Part shown: positions 6,644-13,892 of the stretch, piece by piece
Layout of the letters: every line of letters begins with the position of its first letter
Position numbering within the stretch: position 1 is the first letter of the stretch
IMG/VR virus record: IMGVR_UViG_3300035698_031524
Span: 1 to 26,955 of that record
DNA: 26,955 nucleotides
Direction: 5' to 3' (one strand)
Source: a virus
Made by a program: the position numbers and the translations under genes
The notes under the pieces: generated by a model
Seen by the model: only the letters and a program-made list of their open reading frames with translations
Databases searched by the model: none
Told to the model about the DNA's origin: nothing

Positions 6644-7313
6644 AAAATTCTTCTTTTATTTCAGATGTTATCGCCGGTTCATATACTTCTAAATTAAATT
6701 TCCAATCAGGATTTTTTGCAATGGCGTTTGTGACAAAAGGGGATAAAAGTAAATAAAATGGAGATATCTTCGATAAAGAAACCCATTTTAAATATAATTT
6801 ACTTTCTATTAGTTTTTCTACCTGTGCTTGATTAGGCAAACTTCCTATCTGTTTAATTAGAAATTTTTTTGTGGCTTTTAAGTCGTTTACAACAAACGTT
6901 TTACCAGCATTTACCTTCATATCTTCAGTAGTTGCTTTAAATTGATGGTCTTGCCTTTTGTAAACATTTTCCCACATTTTCCATCTACGCCATGCTTTAT
7001 CTCCCAACAAACATTGAGGATCAATCAAAGCATGAACTTGTCCACTTTTTATGCTTTTTAAAACTTGTAATTGTGCAATAATGTAATACTTGTATTCTTT
7101 ATCGTCAATTAGTCCTTTTGTTTGATTAATTAGCTTATAGCAAATTTTAAAAAGAATTGACTTTCTTGGGTCGCCATCTTTTCTTAAAATTGTATGCTGG
7201 TAATTTGGGAATTCTTTTTTTGAATAAGTCATCCACATTAATGACAACTTGAATGCTTTTGCTTCTGCTTCATTTAATTTGTATTTTATAATGCGTTCTA
7301 AATTTTCAATCAT
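6600..7313 (-). CDS. Protein of unknown function, 237 aa
   Basis: No family was recognised. The protein is basic and largely helical, with Trp and Tyr scattered through it (for example WRRWKMWENVYKRQDHQF at about 109-126) and no cysteine cluster, membrane span or P-loop. It starts at the left edge of the gene-free region before the polymerase, without a clear Shine-Dalgarno. A TAGGT lies too far upstream to be convincing. Its place next to the replication block leaves a DNA or RNA transaction role open, but nothing specific can be said. Confidence 0.65.
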   Translation of the reverse strand: MIENLERIIKYKLNEAEAKAFKLSLMWMTYSKKEFPNYQHTILRKDGDPRKSILFKICYKLINQTKGLIDDKEYKYYIIAQLQVLKSIKSGQVHALIDPQCLLGDKAWRRWKMWENVYKRQDHQFKATTEDMKVNAGKTFVVNDLKATKKFLIKQIGSLPNQAQVEKLIESKLYLKWVSLSKISPFYLLLSPFVTNAIAKNPDWKFNLEVYEPAITSEIKEEFFILFQNEFQSIPEN

Positions 7314-7430
7314 GTCGCTATTTTAATTTAACCTATAAAAGAACTTGATTCGCTTCTAGTTAATGTATAAGATAACATCTTAACAATCAACATTAATAAC
7401 TGACAACCTCAACTTTAATCTACTTTAACA
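7314..7430. other. Gene-free left part of the 575-bp interval, with a short inverted repeat
   Basis: This stretch contains no supportable open frame. At 7368-7382 there is a 6-bp inverted repeat, TAAGAT AAC ATCTTA, that could be an operator or part of a promoter for the RNA that follows, or for the minus-strand gene at 7313. Nothing else stands out. Confidence 0.4.
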
Positions 7431-7816
7431 CGCAGAACGCTACTGTAAAGCGATTTTATTAATTAATTGATGAGTTCCAATTAAAATAAAATTTAAAAAA
7501 CTAGCTGGCTTGTGACCCTGAAGCTAAAGACGTTGAATTAACAATACCAACGATAGCTAATTGTCTTTAAGTTGTGCCATTATCGAAACCCTCTCCAAAA
7601 AGCTGACTAATCGTCGGAGTGTGTATTCGGTGACTTTTGTCACGTAATATGCTTTTAATGGTTTTTTAAAGACGCAATAACACTGAACTTATAATAGATT
7701 TTGTACTGATGTTGAGAACCAACATTTTGTACGGTTTAATTCGTCTTAAATTAAGATATTCAATTAATTATATTGAATTTTACTTAAGACCAGCTAAAGA
7801 AAGGGTTTGTTCTGCG
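7431..7816 (+). ncRNA. Candidate large structured RNA (or structured leader) upstream of the DNA polymerase
   Basis: Reading by eye, the plus strand forms nested helices that abut one another. An outer stem pairs CGCAGAAC 7431-7438 with GTTCTGCG 7809-7816. A hairpin pairs CGCT 7438-7441 with AGCG 7449-7452. A 15-bp helix pairs 7453-7469 with 7478-7492, with an AA bulge. An inner closing stem pairs TAGCTG 7502-7507 with CAGCTA 7791-7796. Inside it are hairpins CGTTG/CAACG (7531-7552), CTGAC/GTCGG (7603-7617), GTGAC/GTCAC with a UUUU loop (7630-7643), ATGTTG/CAACAT (7709-7725) and GTCTTAA/TTAAGAC (7743-7790). AAACCCT 7586-7592 can pair with AGGGTTT 7802-7808, crossing the inner stem as a pseudoknot. 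A U-G pair in one hairpin favours the plus strand. No terminator follows, so it may be the leader of the polymerase mRNA. I could not match it to a known family. Confidence 0.6.
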
Positions 7817-7888
7817 CATATTTAATTACGTTTCTAGTCAGGTTTTAATTGCTTGCATTTACCAATTTTCGATTCTACAATTTGATCT

Positions 7889-9166
7889 ATGGAAATAGAA
7901 ACAGCATTAGAACAGTTGCGTGGCAAGGCACTGTTTATAAAAACAGAACCACTTGATTTGGATTTTTCTATTCCAAAAGAAGGTTTTGTTGTTGTTTCTT
8001 CAGAAGATAAATTGACTTTGAAGTTCCATTTGTCTTCTTCTAAAAAACAACTTTTGTTTAACTTAGCACAGTTGACAGCTTATACATGCGTCAGTCCTGT
8101 AACTATATGTTGGAATATTAAAAGTTTATTTAGTTTTTATTTAAAACATGTGGGTAAAAGATTGGTTGTTAGTAATTTTTATGATTTGAAGTTTTTAGAA
8201 AACTATTTGGGCATAAAAAAAGACCCACCTGTAAATTTTCTTGAAGCTAAAGAGCGATTGGGGAAGGTTTTATCTCATAAAGATTGGGAAAAAGCGAGCA
8301 GAGTATATATAAATGTATATAAAAGCCTAATTTCCAAAACATTACCGGATATTGAGACTATAGGTTTAATAAAAAAAAGAAAACAGTATTATTCGTGTTA
8401 TGAAATAGAGGGGCAAAGGAACGGGCGGCTGAAATGCAGCCAATTGTTTGCAAATTCTTTTAATCCTCACTCAATGTCAAAAGAGTTTAAAGAAGATGTT
8501 AAACCACCAAGTTTAGATCATATTTTTATGCATTTTGATTACAATCATATGGAACCATCGGTTTTGCAGTGGTTGTCGAAAGATACTGTTTTGTTCGATA
8601 TGTTTTCTAAAGGAGATTTGTATGAATCTGTATGGAAAAAACTAACAACATTAGATGCAACACCTGTAACGAGAAAAAAATGTAAAAAGCTGTTTTTGCC
8701 AGTTATTTATGGACAGGGAATAGAATCCATTGCAGAAAGAAACGAAATAGATTTAGATTTGGCTAAAAAACTAAGAGAAAGAATATACACATGTTTTCCT
8801 ATGGCAATGGGGTGGTTGATAGAGGGACAGAAAATTTCGGGCAATTGGGCTGTTGATAAAATGGGGCGACATCGTTATTTTGACGAAAAAGAAAAATATA
8901 AAATTAGAAACTTTTTGGTTCAGTCGCCTGCGTCTTTGTTTTGTTTAAGTAAATTGAATGAGTTAAATGAAGGTGTGGGAGATTTAGCTCATGTAGGCAG
9001 CTATACCCACGATGGATATATTCTCTATGTGAGAAAAAAAGATGTATCACAATTGAATTTTGTAGGGAAAAAAATTCTAGAAAGCGAAAATAAACTTTTT
9101 CCCGGATTAAAATTGAAAGTGTCATGCGAAGTAGGTTATAATTTGAACTTTATGAAAAAAATATAA
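7889..9166 (+). CDS. Family A DNA polymerase, short form, 425 aa
   Basis: Motif A is HFDYNHMEPS (215-224) with metal ligand Asp217 and the conserved Glu222. Motif B runs R262, K266, L270, Y274-G275, and motif C is HDGYI with Asp375. This is a template-directed DNA polymerase catalytic core. The position equivalent to E. coli Pol I Phe762 is Leu270. The N-terminal 200 residues look like a decayed 3'-5' exonuclease: FIKTEPLDLD (16-25) stands where DTETTGLD is usual, with Lys replacing the first catalytic Asp. At 425 residues it is much shorter than T7 or bacterial Pol I enzymes. An in-frame stop lies three bases upstream of the start codon, no Shine-Dalgarno precedes it, and the structured region 7431-7816 lies just upstream. 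Confidence 0.88.
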   Translation: MEIETALEQLRGKALFIKTEPLDLDFSIPKEGFVVVSSEDKLTLKFHLSSSKKQLLFNLAQLTAYTCVSPVTICWNIKSLFSFYLKHVGKRLVVSNFYDLKFLENYLGIKKDPPVNFLEAKERLGKVLSHKDWEKASRVYINVYKSLISKTLPDIETIGLIKKRKQYYSCYEIEGQRNGRLKCSQLFANSFNPHSMSKEFKEDVKPPSLDHIFMHFDYNHMEPSVLQWLSKDTVLFDMFSKGDLYESVWKKLTTLDATPVTRKKCKKLFLPVIYGQGIESIAERNEIDLDLAKKLRERIYTCFPMAMGWLIEGQKISGNWAVDKMGRHRYFDEKEKYKIRNFLVQSPASLFCLSKLNELNEGVGDLAHVGSYTHDGYILYVRKKDVSQLNFVGKKILESENKLFPGLKLKVSCEVGYNLNFMKKI

Positions 9167-9177
9167 TAAGGAGAGAT

Positions 9178-9732
9178 ATGTTTAAAGAATTTCAACCGAC
9201 GAATAGTGAATTTGAGTTGTTAGATAAAGAATTTGGAGATTTGTTGCATTATGCAGGGTGGCAATTATTGAAAAAAAACAATAGCAACAACCACATTAAT
9301 GATGAGGCAGATATAAATCAAGATTTAAATATAGCTTTACTTACAGCAGCAACTTACTACAAAAGACAAGTTTATATTGAAACTTGTCTTAAATTATGTG
9401 AAAAATATGTGGAAGATGAATTCACATATTCTATTTTGGAATCCCTTCAAAATTTGTGGGATAATAAAACAAGGCATGGGGCAAACCGTCAAAAATTCGG
9501 ACCCCAACAAGAAAAACTACTTGATCGTTTGACAAAAAAAGTAGTCCCATGCAGCAATAGACCCTCTAAAAAAGCCCCTCTTTTGTTCGACACCAAGTTT
9601 AAAACTTATTGCAAGGCCATTGTTTGGAATAAGCAAAAGAATTTAGGCAAAAAGATAACAAAAGAGAAATCAATAAGAAATGGCATGGCAAGCTTGTCAG
9701 AATATGAATATTTGGCAGGGACTTCAATATGA
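9178..9732 (+). CDS. Unknown protein, possibly sigma-factor-like, 184 aa
   Basis: I do not recognise this protein with confidence. Two segments resemble sigma-70 region 2: DINQDLNIALLTAATYYKRQ (45-64) recalls the DLxQExxxALxxAxxxY helix, and FDTKFKTYCKAIVWNKQKN (136-154) recalls FDpxFxTYAxxxI. A phage late sigma such as T4 gp55 would fit the TATAAATA boxes in this window, but no direct match to gp55 can be seen. It has a good Shine-Dalgarno (AAGGAGAG), follows the polymerase by 11 bases, and overlaps the Nudix gene by four bases (ATGA), so it belongs to the polymerase operon. Confidence 0.7.
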   Translation: MFKEFQPTNSEFELLDKEFGDLLHYAGWQLLKKNNSNNHINDEADINQDLNIALLTAATYYKRQVYIETCLKLCEKYVEDEFTYSILESLQNLWDNKTRHGANRQKFGPQQEKLLDRLTKKVVPCSNRPSKKAPLLFDTKFKTYCKAIVWNKQKNLGKKITKEKSIRNGMASLSEYEYLAGTSI

Positions 9733-10196
9733 GCAAAGAAATGGTAGTTGTATTCGCTGATTATCCTTTTAAGGAAAGGATGATCTTGGGAATGTACAAA
9801 AAAAAGCCTAAATCTCTAGAAGGATTGTTGAATTTGCCGGGAGGCAAAATAGAGATAGGCGAAACAGAAATAGAAGCTGCTGAAAGAGAATTAAAAGAAG
9901 AAACAGGATTGACGGCAATCAATTCAAGTTCTAAAGTCATGGGCAAAATAGTTTGTGACTTTGGGACAATCCATTGCGTAAAAACAACAGTTGAAAATTC
10001 TGTTTTGAAACCTATAGAAGTAAACGAAATCCCTTTTTGGAGTCCGTGGGAAAGTTTTAAAGACGATCCCACTTTAATTATCAATTTGAAATTAATTATC
10101 CCTTTAATTATTATGGGGGTAAATGGATGGACTATCGTGGAGAACAAATCCAGTTCGTCTAATGTCTCTAGTTCTTTTTCTATATCTATGGAGTAG
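9729..10196 (+). CDS. Nudix hydrolase, 155 aa
   Basis: A complete Nudix box lies at residues 39-61: G39, E45, R53-E54, E57-E58 and G60 in the GX5EX7REUXEEXGU arrangement. Such enzymes hydrolyse nucleoside diphosphates linked to another group, for example dNTPs, oxidised nucleotides, NADH or ADP-ribose. The substrate cannot be told from the box. T4 carries a Nudix protein (NudE) of similar size. The start overlaps the upstream stop by four bases with GGGA upstream. The stop at 10196 is followed closely by the gene at 10201, whose Shine-Dalgarno (GGAG) lies inside the Nudix coding end. Confidence 0.88.
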   Translation: MSKEMVVVFADYPFKERMILGMYKKKPKSLEGLLNLPGGKIEIGETEIEAAERELKEETGLTAINSSSKVMGKIVCDFGTIHCVKTTVENSVLKPIEVNEIPFWSPWESFKDDPTLIINLKLIIPLIIMGVNGWTIVENKSSSSNVSSSFSISME

Positions 10197-10200
10197 ATTA

Positions 10201-10848
10201 ATGTCACATGAATTTGATTATATAATCGACAGATACATTTCAGAATTTCCAAGTAGTGCTGAGAAGACACTGCTATTTGAAGGTCGAATGAACGACATTT
10301 CTAAACCCACTATTGATTTGGGGTTTTTGTTAGAAAGGTCAAGTTTGAATTTGCCTTTGTATGCTGTTTACAATATAGACAAGGTTGATTCTTTAAATGT
10401 TGATTTTTCTTTGGACCCTAATGATTCGGAAACAGACGACTATTCCATTGCCGAGTTTTGTACGTTTTATGGAAAAGGAATTACTGGATTAATACTTGAT
10501 TTGTTAAGACAAAATGCAAAATTAAAAGGCGATTCCTTGTTAAAAAGCCGTTATTTAACATTTGGAAGAAGTTTTGGTTTTTTTCTTAGAAAAAAAATCA
10601 GAGAAGAAATTTTGGATTTTCAAGAGAAATACACTTTTACTGGCATAAGGGGTCAGTTGTATTTGATACAAAAAAGTAATTTTTGGCAACTTCGATCTAG
10701 TGAAAATGATTTTTTTAAAGTGTATCGAACATATTCAGAGTGCGATCCATTTGTTGAGTCTGACGTAATATTGATAGCTAGAAATGTTATGGGCGGATTT
10801 GATTTTTTAAAAAAATATAATAGACTAGACCTTATAGGAAAAGTATAA
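10201..10848 (+). CDS. Protein of unknown function between Nudix and helicase genes, 215 aa
   Basis: The ATG at 10201 is chosen because GGAG lies seven bases upstream. The frame is open further 5', to 10123, but that extension would lie within the Nudix coding sequence. The protein has no recognised motif. It is mixed helical, acidic near residues 64-82, and ends in a basic helix (FDFLKKYNRLDLIGKV). It sits one base before the replicative helicase start, in the place where T4-type phages may encode helicase-loading or priming functions. That position is suggestive only. Confidence 0.7.
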   Translation: MSHEFDYIIDRYISEFPSSAEKTLLFEGRMNDISKPTIDLGFLLERSSLNLPLYAVYNIDKVDSLNVDFSLDPNDSETDDYSIAEFCTFYGKGITGLILDLLRQNAKLKGDSLLKSRYLTFGRSFGFFLRKKIREEILDFQEKYTFTGIRGQLYLIQKSNFWQLRSSENDFFKVYRTYSECDPFVESDVILIARNVMGGFDFLKKYNRLDLIGKV

Positions 10849-10849
10849 A

Positions 10850-12472
10850 ATGCCCGATCTCTCACCAGAAGAACAAAAACAATTAGATTCTTTTATAAAT
10901 TCAAATGATGAAAAACCAGATCAATATGAATGGGGTGAGGATTTTCAAAGGGAACTATTGGGGTTGATGCTTGTAGAGCGTGCTTTTCTTCTTGAATGCG
11001 TGTCTTTAGTAAAGCCTCATTATTTTATCGATGAGGTCCACCAGACGATATCTAAAATATTGTTTGGGCATTTCGATGAGTATAAAGTTCTTCCTACAAA
11101 AATACAGTTGACGGAAGAACTCAGAAACAGAGTTTCAAATCGTGATGATAAAATAAAAGTAAGATATACTACAGAGTTAAATGCAGTATTTGATTTTTAT
11201 GTTCCGGGAGCCGAAACTCGTGATTACTATCGCAATAAAGTATCTAATTTTGCAAAAACACAAGCTATTAAGACTGCTTTTCATGAATGTCTAGAGGAAC
11301 TTAAAAAGTCGCAAGGTCCAGAAACTTGGAGCAAAATTCAAGAATTACTTCGTGCTGCATTAACAGTAGAAGCCAATTATGATATTGGATTGGACTATTT
11401 CAAAGACCCTGCTTCTAGGTATGAAAAAGCTATAGAGGAACAAGTTGAGAAAAAAGACATATTCACTACTGGATTTCCATCAATAGATCATGCTTTGAAA
11501 AAGAACGGTCTATTACGGGGCGAGATGGGATCATGGGTGGCGTTATCTGGAGTAGGAAAGTCTCTTGCTTTGGTGACTGCTTCTTTTGCAAATATCAATC
11601 AAGGCAAAAAAGTTTTATATATTTCTTTAGAAATTTCTCAAGATGCAGTTGCAGAAAGACTAGATGCCCAATTGGCAGACCCTGATCGAACCAAAGGTGT
11701 TACTGTAAACAATTTAATTGAAAAGAAAGACATTGTTATTCAATCTTTAAATAAATATGTTGAAGATATAGATGATAAAACAATGTTTGTCATTAAACAA
11801 TTTCCGGGTGGCACTATGGACGTATCAGCATTTAAAGCGTATTTTTCTCAATTGTGTTTACACGGATTTAGACCAGATTTAGTTATTGTAGATTATATTG
11901 GGGAGATGAAAGATTACCCTAATATGAAAACATATGAATCTAGATATAGAATTACCAGAGATTTAAGAGGGTTTGCCGTCGAAGAACAATTCTGCATCCT
12001 TACAGCCATGCAGCCAAATAGATCGGCTAAAGAACTAATCAAATTAGGCGATGTAATTGATGAAGAACAATTGTCAGATTCTTACGATCAAATTAAGCCT
12101 TTAGATGCAATGTGGTCCATTAATCAAACTCAAGATGAAAAAAACTGCGGTGCAAAAGACGAACCAGACCCAAAAGGACTGGCTAGGGTTTTTATTGCGA
12201 AGCACAGAGAAGGTAAAAGCAAATTTATATTTTATGTGGAGTTTAACTATAACACTTTAAAGATTTCGGAAGTAAGTAAAGCATATTACGAAAAGAAACT
12301 AAAAATGTATAGAGCTTACAAAGACGAAAATATTTCTGATGACATGAATGAAGGCAAGTTGAATTCCATAATTTCTTCAAAAAGTAAAGAAGCTTTTACA
12401 GCCAAGTTTTCCGAGAGTGTGGAAGATGATAATTTAGATGCTATTGATGAACCACCTGCACTTGATGTTTAA
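10850..12472 (+). CDS. DnaB-family replicative DNA helicase (gp41-like), 540 aa
   Basis: An N-terminal DnaB-like helical domain (about 30-110) with FQRELLGLML leads into a RecA-fold motor. Walker A is ALSGVGKS (231-238), the catalytic Glu is in ISLEIS (259-264), Walker B is LVIVDYIGEM (344-353), the sensor Gln is in TAMQPNR (385-391) and the arginine finger region is KHREGK (451-456). It would form a hexamer that moves 5' to 3' on the lagging strand. It is somewhat longer than T4 gp41 (about 475 aa), with an acidic C-terminal tail of about 60 residues that could bind partners. The Shine-Dalgarno is AGGAAAAG. No primase domain is fused and none is seen nearby. Confidence 0.88.
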   Translation: MPDLSPEEQKQLDSFINSNDEKPDQYEWGEDFQRELLGLMLVERAFLLECVSLVKPHYFIDEVHQTISKILFGHFDEYKVLPTKIQLTEELRNRVSNRDDKIKVRYTTELNAVFDFYVPGAETRDYYRNKVSNFAKTQAIKTAFHECLEELKKSQGPETWSKIQELLRAALTVEANYDIGLDYFKDPASRYEKAIEEQVEKKDIFTTGFPSIDHALKKNGLLRGEMGSWVALSGVGKSLALVTASFANINQGKKVLYISLEISQDAVAERLDAQLADPDRTKGVTVNNLIEKKDIVIQSLNKYVEDIDDKTMFVIKQFPGGTMDVSAFKAYFSQLCLHGFRPDLVIVDYIGEMKDYPNMKTYESRYRITRDLRGFAVEEQFCILTAMQPNRSAKELIKLGDVIDEEQLSDSYDQIKPLDAMWSINQTQDEKNCGAKDEPDPKGLARVFIAKHREGKSKFIFYVEFNYNTLKISEVSKAYYEKKLKMYRAYKDENISDDMNEGKLNSIISSKSKEAFTAKFSESVEDDNLDAIDEPPALDV

Positions 12473-12484
12473 ATATAAAACGGT

Positions 12485-12491
12485 TATAATA
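12485..12491 (+). promoter_or_regulatory. Probable promoter box TATAATA before the UvsY-like gene
   Basis: TATAATA is followed by about 27 bases containing AAAGGA and then the ATG at 12519. Unlike the leaderless-type starts, this leaves room for a leader with a Shine-Dalgarno. It may drive both the UvsY-like gene and the RNA that follows it. This is inferred from sequence only. Confidence 0.4.
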
Positions 12492-12518
12492 AAGACACAC
12501 AAATTGTAAAGGAAAACA

Positions 12519-13022
12519 ATGACAGATATAGATAACATTTTAGAAGGCAAGACAGCGATCAAGGTAGCCGGTCAAATGGTTGTTTTGAATTCCAAAAATC
12601 TAGCTTTTACAGAAGCAACTTTGAGTGGCTATATGGAAAAAGAAGCGGCTTGGTATGATTATTTTGGTCAAAGACTTGCAGACGCAGAATCAGAGAATCA
12701 ATATTTTGATTTAAAATATGATCAAATATATTCTGAAAAATATACAGAATATAAAGATTCAGGATGTACTGATAAACTTTCCGAAGCTAACGCAAAAGTA
12801 TGTAAAGAGGTTATTAAGGCTAAAGAAGAAGTTATTCTTTCTAAACATAAAGTAAAATTACTTCAACAGCATTTAAGAGCTTGGGATAAGAATCATGATA
12901 ATGCTCAAAGTTGTGGGCATATGCTTAGAAAGTCTATTGATAAGTTGAACTCCGACATTTTTCTTAATAGAGATACAGAAGAATTAGAAGATAAATTAAA
13001 AGATGTTATTGGTAAAAAATAA
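12519..13022 (+). CDS. Probable UvsY-like recombination mediator, 167 aa
   Basis: The protein is almost wholly helical, with charged heptad-like stretches and a block running from about residue 40 (EKEAAWYDYFGQRLADAE) through KYDQIYSEKYTEYKDSG to a C-terminal helix near 129-150. This layout, with an EKYxEY segment, a helix carrying many Lys and Glu, and a final helix with KSIDKLN, resembles UvsY proteins of T4-type phages, which load UvsX onto gp32-covered DNA. T4 UvsY is a little shorter (about 137 aa). No single diagnostic motif exists, so the call leans on the neighbouring helicase, gp32 and UvsX genes. A Shine-Dalgarno AAAGGA is present. Confidence 0.5.
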   Translation: MTDIDNILEGKTAIKVAGQMVVLNSKNLAFTEATLSGYMEKEAAWYDYFGQRLADAESENQYFDLKYDQIYSEKYTEYKDSGCTDKLSEANAKVCKEVIKAKEEVILSKHKVKLLQQHLRAWDKNHDNAQSCGHMLRKSIDKLNSDIFLNRDTEELEDKLKDVIGKK

Positions 13023-13030
13023 AATATAGG

Positions 13031-13263
13031 ACGAGCAAAAGGATAGATACTTTTGCTTTGGGAGTTTTGTCTTCTAAACTTAGCTTTAACGGACGCTGTA
13101 AATCATGTTGAACCAGCGTCGTTGCTATGAGAAATTGCACGACATGAAGGGGGATGCTTTTTAGTAAGCACTGCCTGTGGATTTCGAAAAATGGGATTTC
13201 GTCAAATGAAACCCCGACCAAAGTAAAGGGTTACTTAGAGTGTTTCTTTGTAACCCTTTTTTT
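13031..13263 (+). ncRNA. Candidate small structured RNA with a pseudoknot, ending in a terminator
   Basis: The 246-base gap between the UvsY-like and methyltransferase-like genes has no convincing frame but folds densely by eye. Hairpins: GCAAAAG/CTTTTGC (13035-13056), AGTTT/AAACT (13063-13080), GACGCTG/CAGCGTC (13092-13120), TGCTT/AAGCA (13155-13170), and GGGATTTC/GAAACCCC with one mismatch (13193-13215). The loop of the third hairpin, TCATGTTG 13103-13110, pairs with CGACATGA 13140-13147 with one G-U, making an H-type pseudoknot. The terminator at 13225-13263 fixes the strand as plus. It may be processed from the upstream transcript or have its own start near 13030. I see no tRNA-like end, so it is not a tmRNA, and I recognise no family. 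Confidence 0.65.
13225..13263 (+). terminator. Intrinsic terminator after the candidate RNA
   Basis: AAAGGGTTAC (13225-13234) pairs perfectly with GTAACCCTTT (13250-13259) around a 15-base loop, and seven T residues run 13257-13263. It ends the transcript only six bases before the methyltransferase-like start codon. Confidence 0.85.
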
Positions 13264-13268
13264 ATATT

Positions 13269-13889
13269 ATGGATTTAAAAAAACTAAAATCAGATTTGGA
13301 AAGCGATTTAGCTTCTCAAAGAGTTTCATCAAAAATATTGTTGAATAAATTCATATTATTAGATGAAGATTCAAAAAAGACAATGGCTTATACCGATCCT
13401 AAATATATGCCATTTTATTATTATTTAGGCAAAATAATTCAGGCAAAAAACATAGTTGAAATTGGATTTAATTTAGGATTATCTAGTGGATGTTTTTTAC
13501 AGGGAAGTACAGATGTTGAAAATTTACTTGTTTTTCAACAAAAGTCAAAAGAAGAATATTATCCTAGACTTGCCTACAAAAACATAAAAAACATTTATAA
13601 AAAAGGATTTTATTATTATTATGGTAATGTTGTTGACGAAGAATTTACAAAAAAGTTAAATTTATTTAAATGGGACGTTATAATAGTAAATGAACAGTTG
13701 GAATATGATGCAATGCTGTTGTATTTTGATGTAGCTTGGCAACACCTTTGCGTAGGCGGATTAATTGTATCGGATTATGTAAATAAAAAAGATTCTGTTA
13801 AAGAAGCTTTTGATAATTTTTGTAAAATAAAAAATAGAAAATGTATTAAATTAGACACACGATATGGAATAGGTATTGTGGAAAGGTGA
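13269..13889 (+). CDS. Class I SAM-dependent methyltransferase-like protein, 206 aa
   Basis: The segment NIVEIGFNLGLSSG (61-74) matches motif I of Rossmann-fold methyltransferases (VEIGxxxGxSS), and WDVIIVNEQ (134-142) with the following helix and CVGGLIVSDYV (161-171) match motifs IV to VI, as in the Methyltransf_24 type. The acidic residue usual at the end of motif IV is Asn here. The substrate is unknown. Small-molecule or sugar methylation is typical for this type. The ATG comes six bases after a terminator and has no Shine-Dalgarno, so translation may rely on a leaderless transcript or on read-through. Confidence 0.65.
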   Translation: MDLKKLKSDLESDLASQRVSSKILLNKFILLDEDSKKTMAYTDPKYMPFYYYLGKIIQAKNIVEIGFNLGLSSGCFLQGSTDVENLLVFQQKSKEEYYPRLAYKNIKNIYKKGFYYYYGNVVDEEFTKKLNLFKWDVIIVNEQLEYDAMLLYFDVAWQHLCVGGLIVSDYVNKKDSVKEAFDNFCKIKNRKCIKLDTRYGIGIVER

Positions 13890-13892
13890 AAA

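Noticed and set aside
7700-7735. Hammerhead ribozyme suggested by CTGATG near a stem
   Set aside because: The core needs CUGANGA and a GAAA strand in fixed places. Here the sequence is CTGATGT and the bases form a simple ATGTTG/CAACAT hairpin.
7431-7888. Group I intron, RNase P RNA or tmRNA as explanation of the structured interval
   Set aside because: GACTA (7605-7609) and TAGTC (7835-7839) could mimic a P7 pairing, but the standard intron P, Q, R and S sequences are not seen and there is no upstream exon. RNase P core motifs and a tRNA-like T-loop were not found.
10123-10200. A 26-codon N-terminal extension of the 215-aa protein
   Set aside because: It lies within the Nudix coding sequence, has no Shine-Dalgarno, and the ATG at 10201 has GGAG at good spacing.
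9761-10270. A 169-codon minus-strand frame
   Set aside because: It lies opposite the Nudix gene, whose complete catalytic box proves the plus-strand reading.
13154-13348. A 64-codon plus-strand frame and a 71-codon minus-strand frame over the terminator region
   Set aside because: They cross the intrinsic terminator and the start of the methyltransferase-like gene, lack Shine-Dalgarno sequences and have unlikely compositions. The region is better explained as structured RNA.
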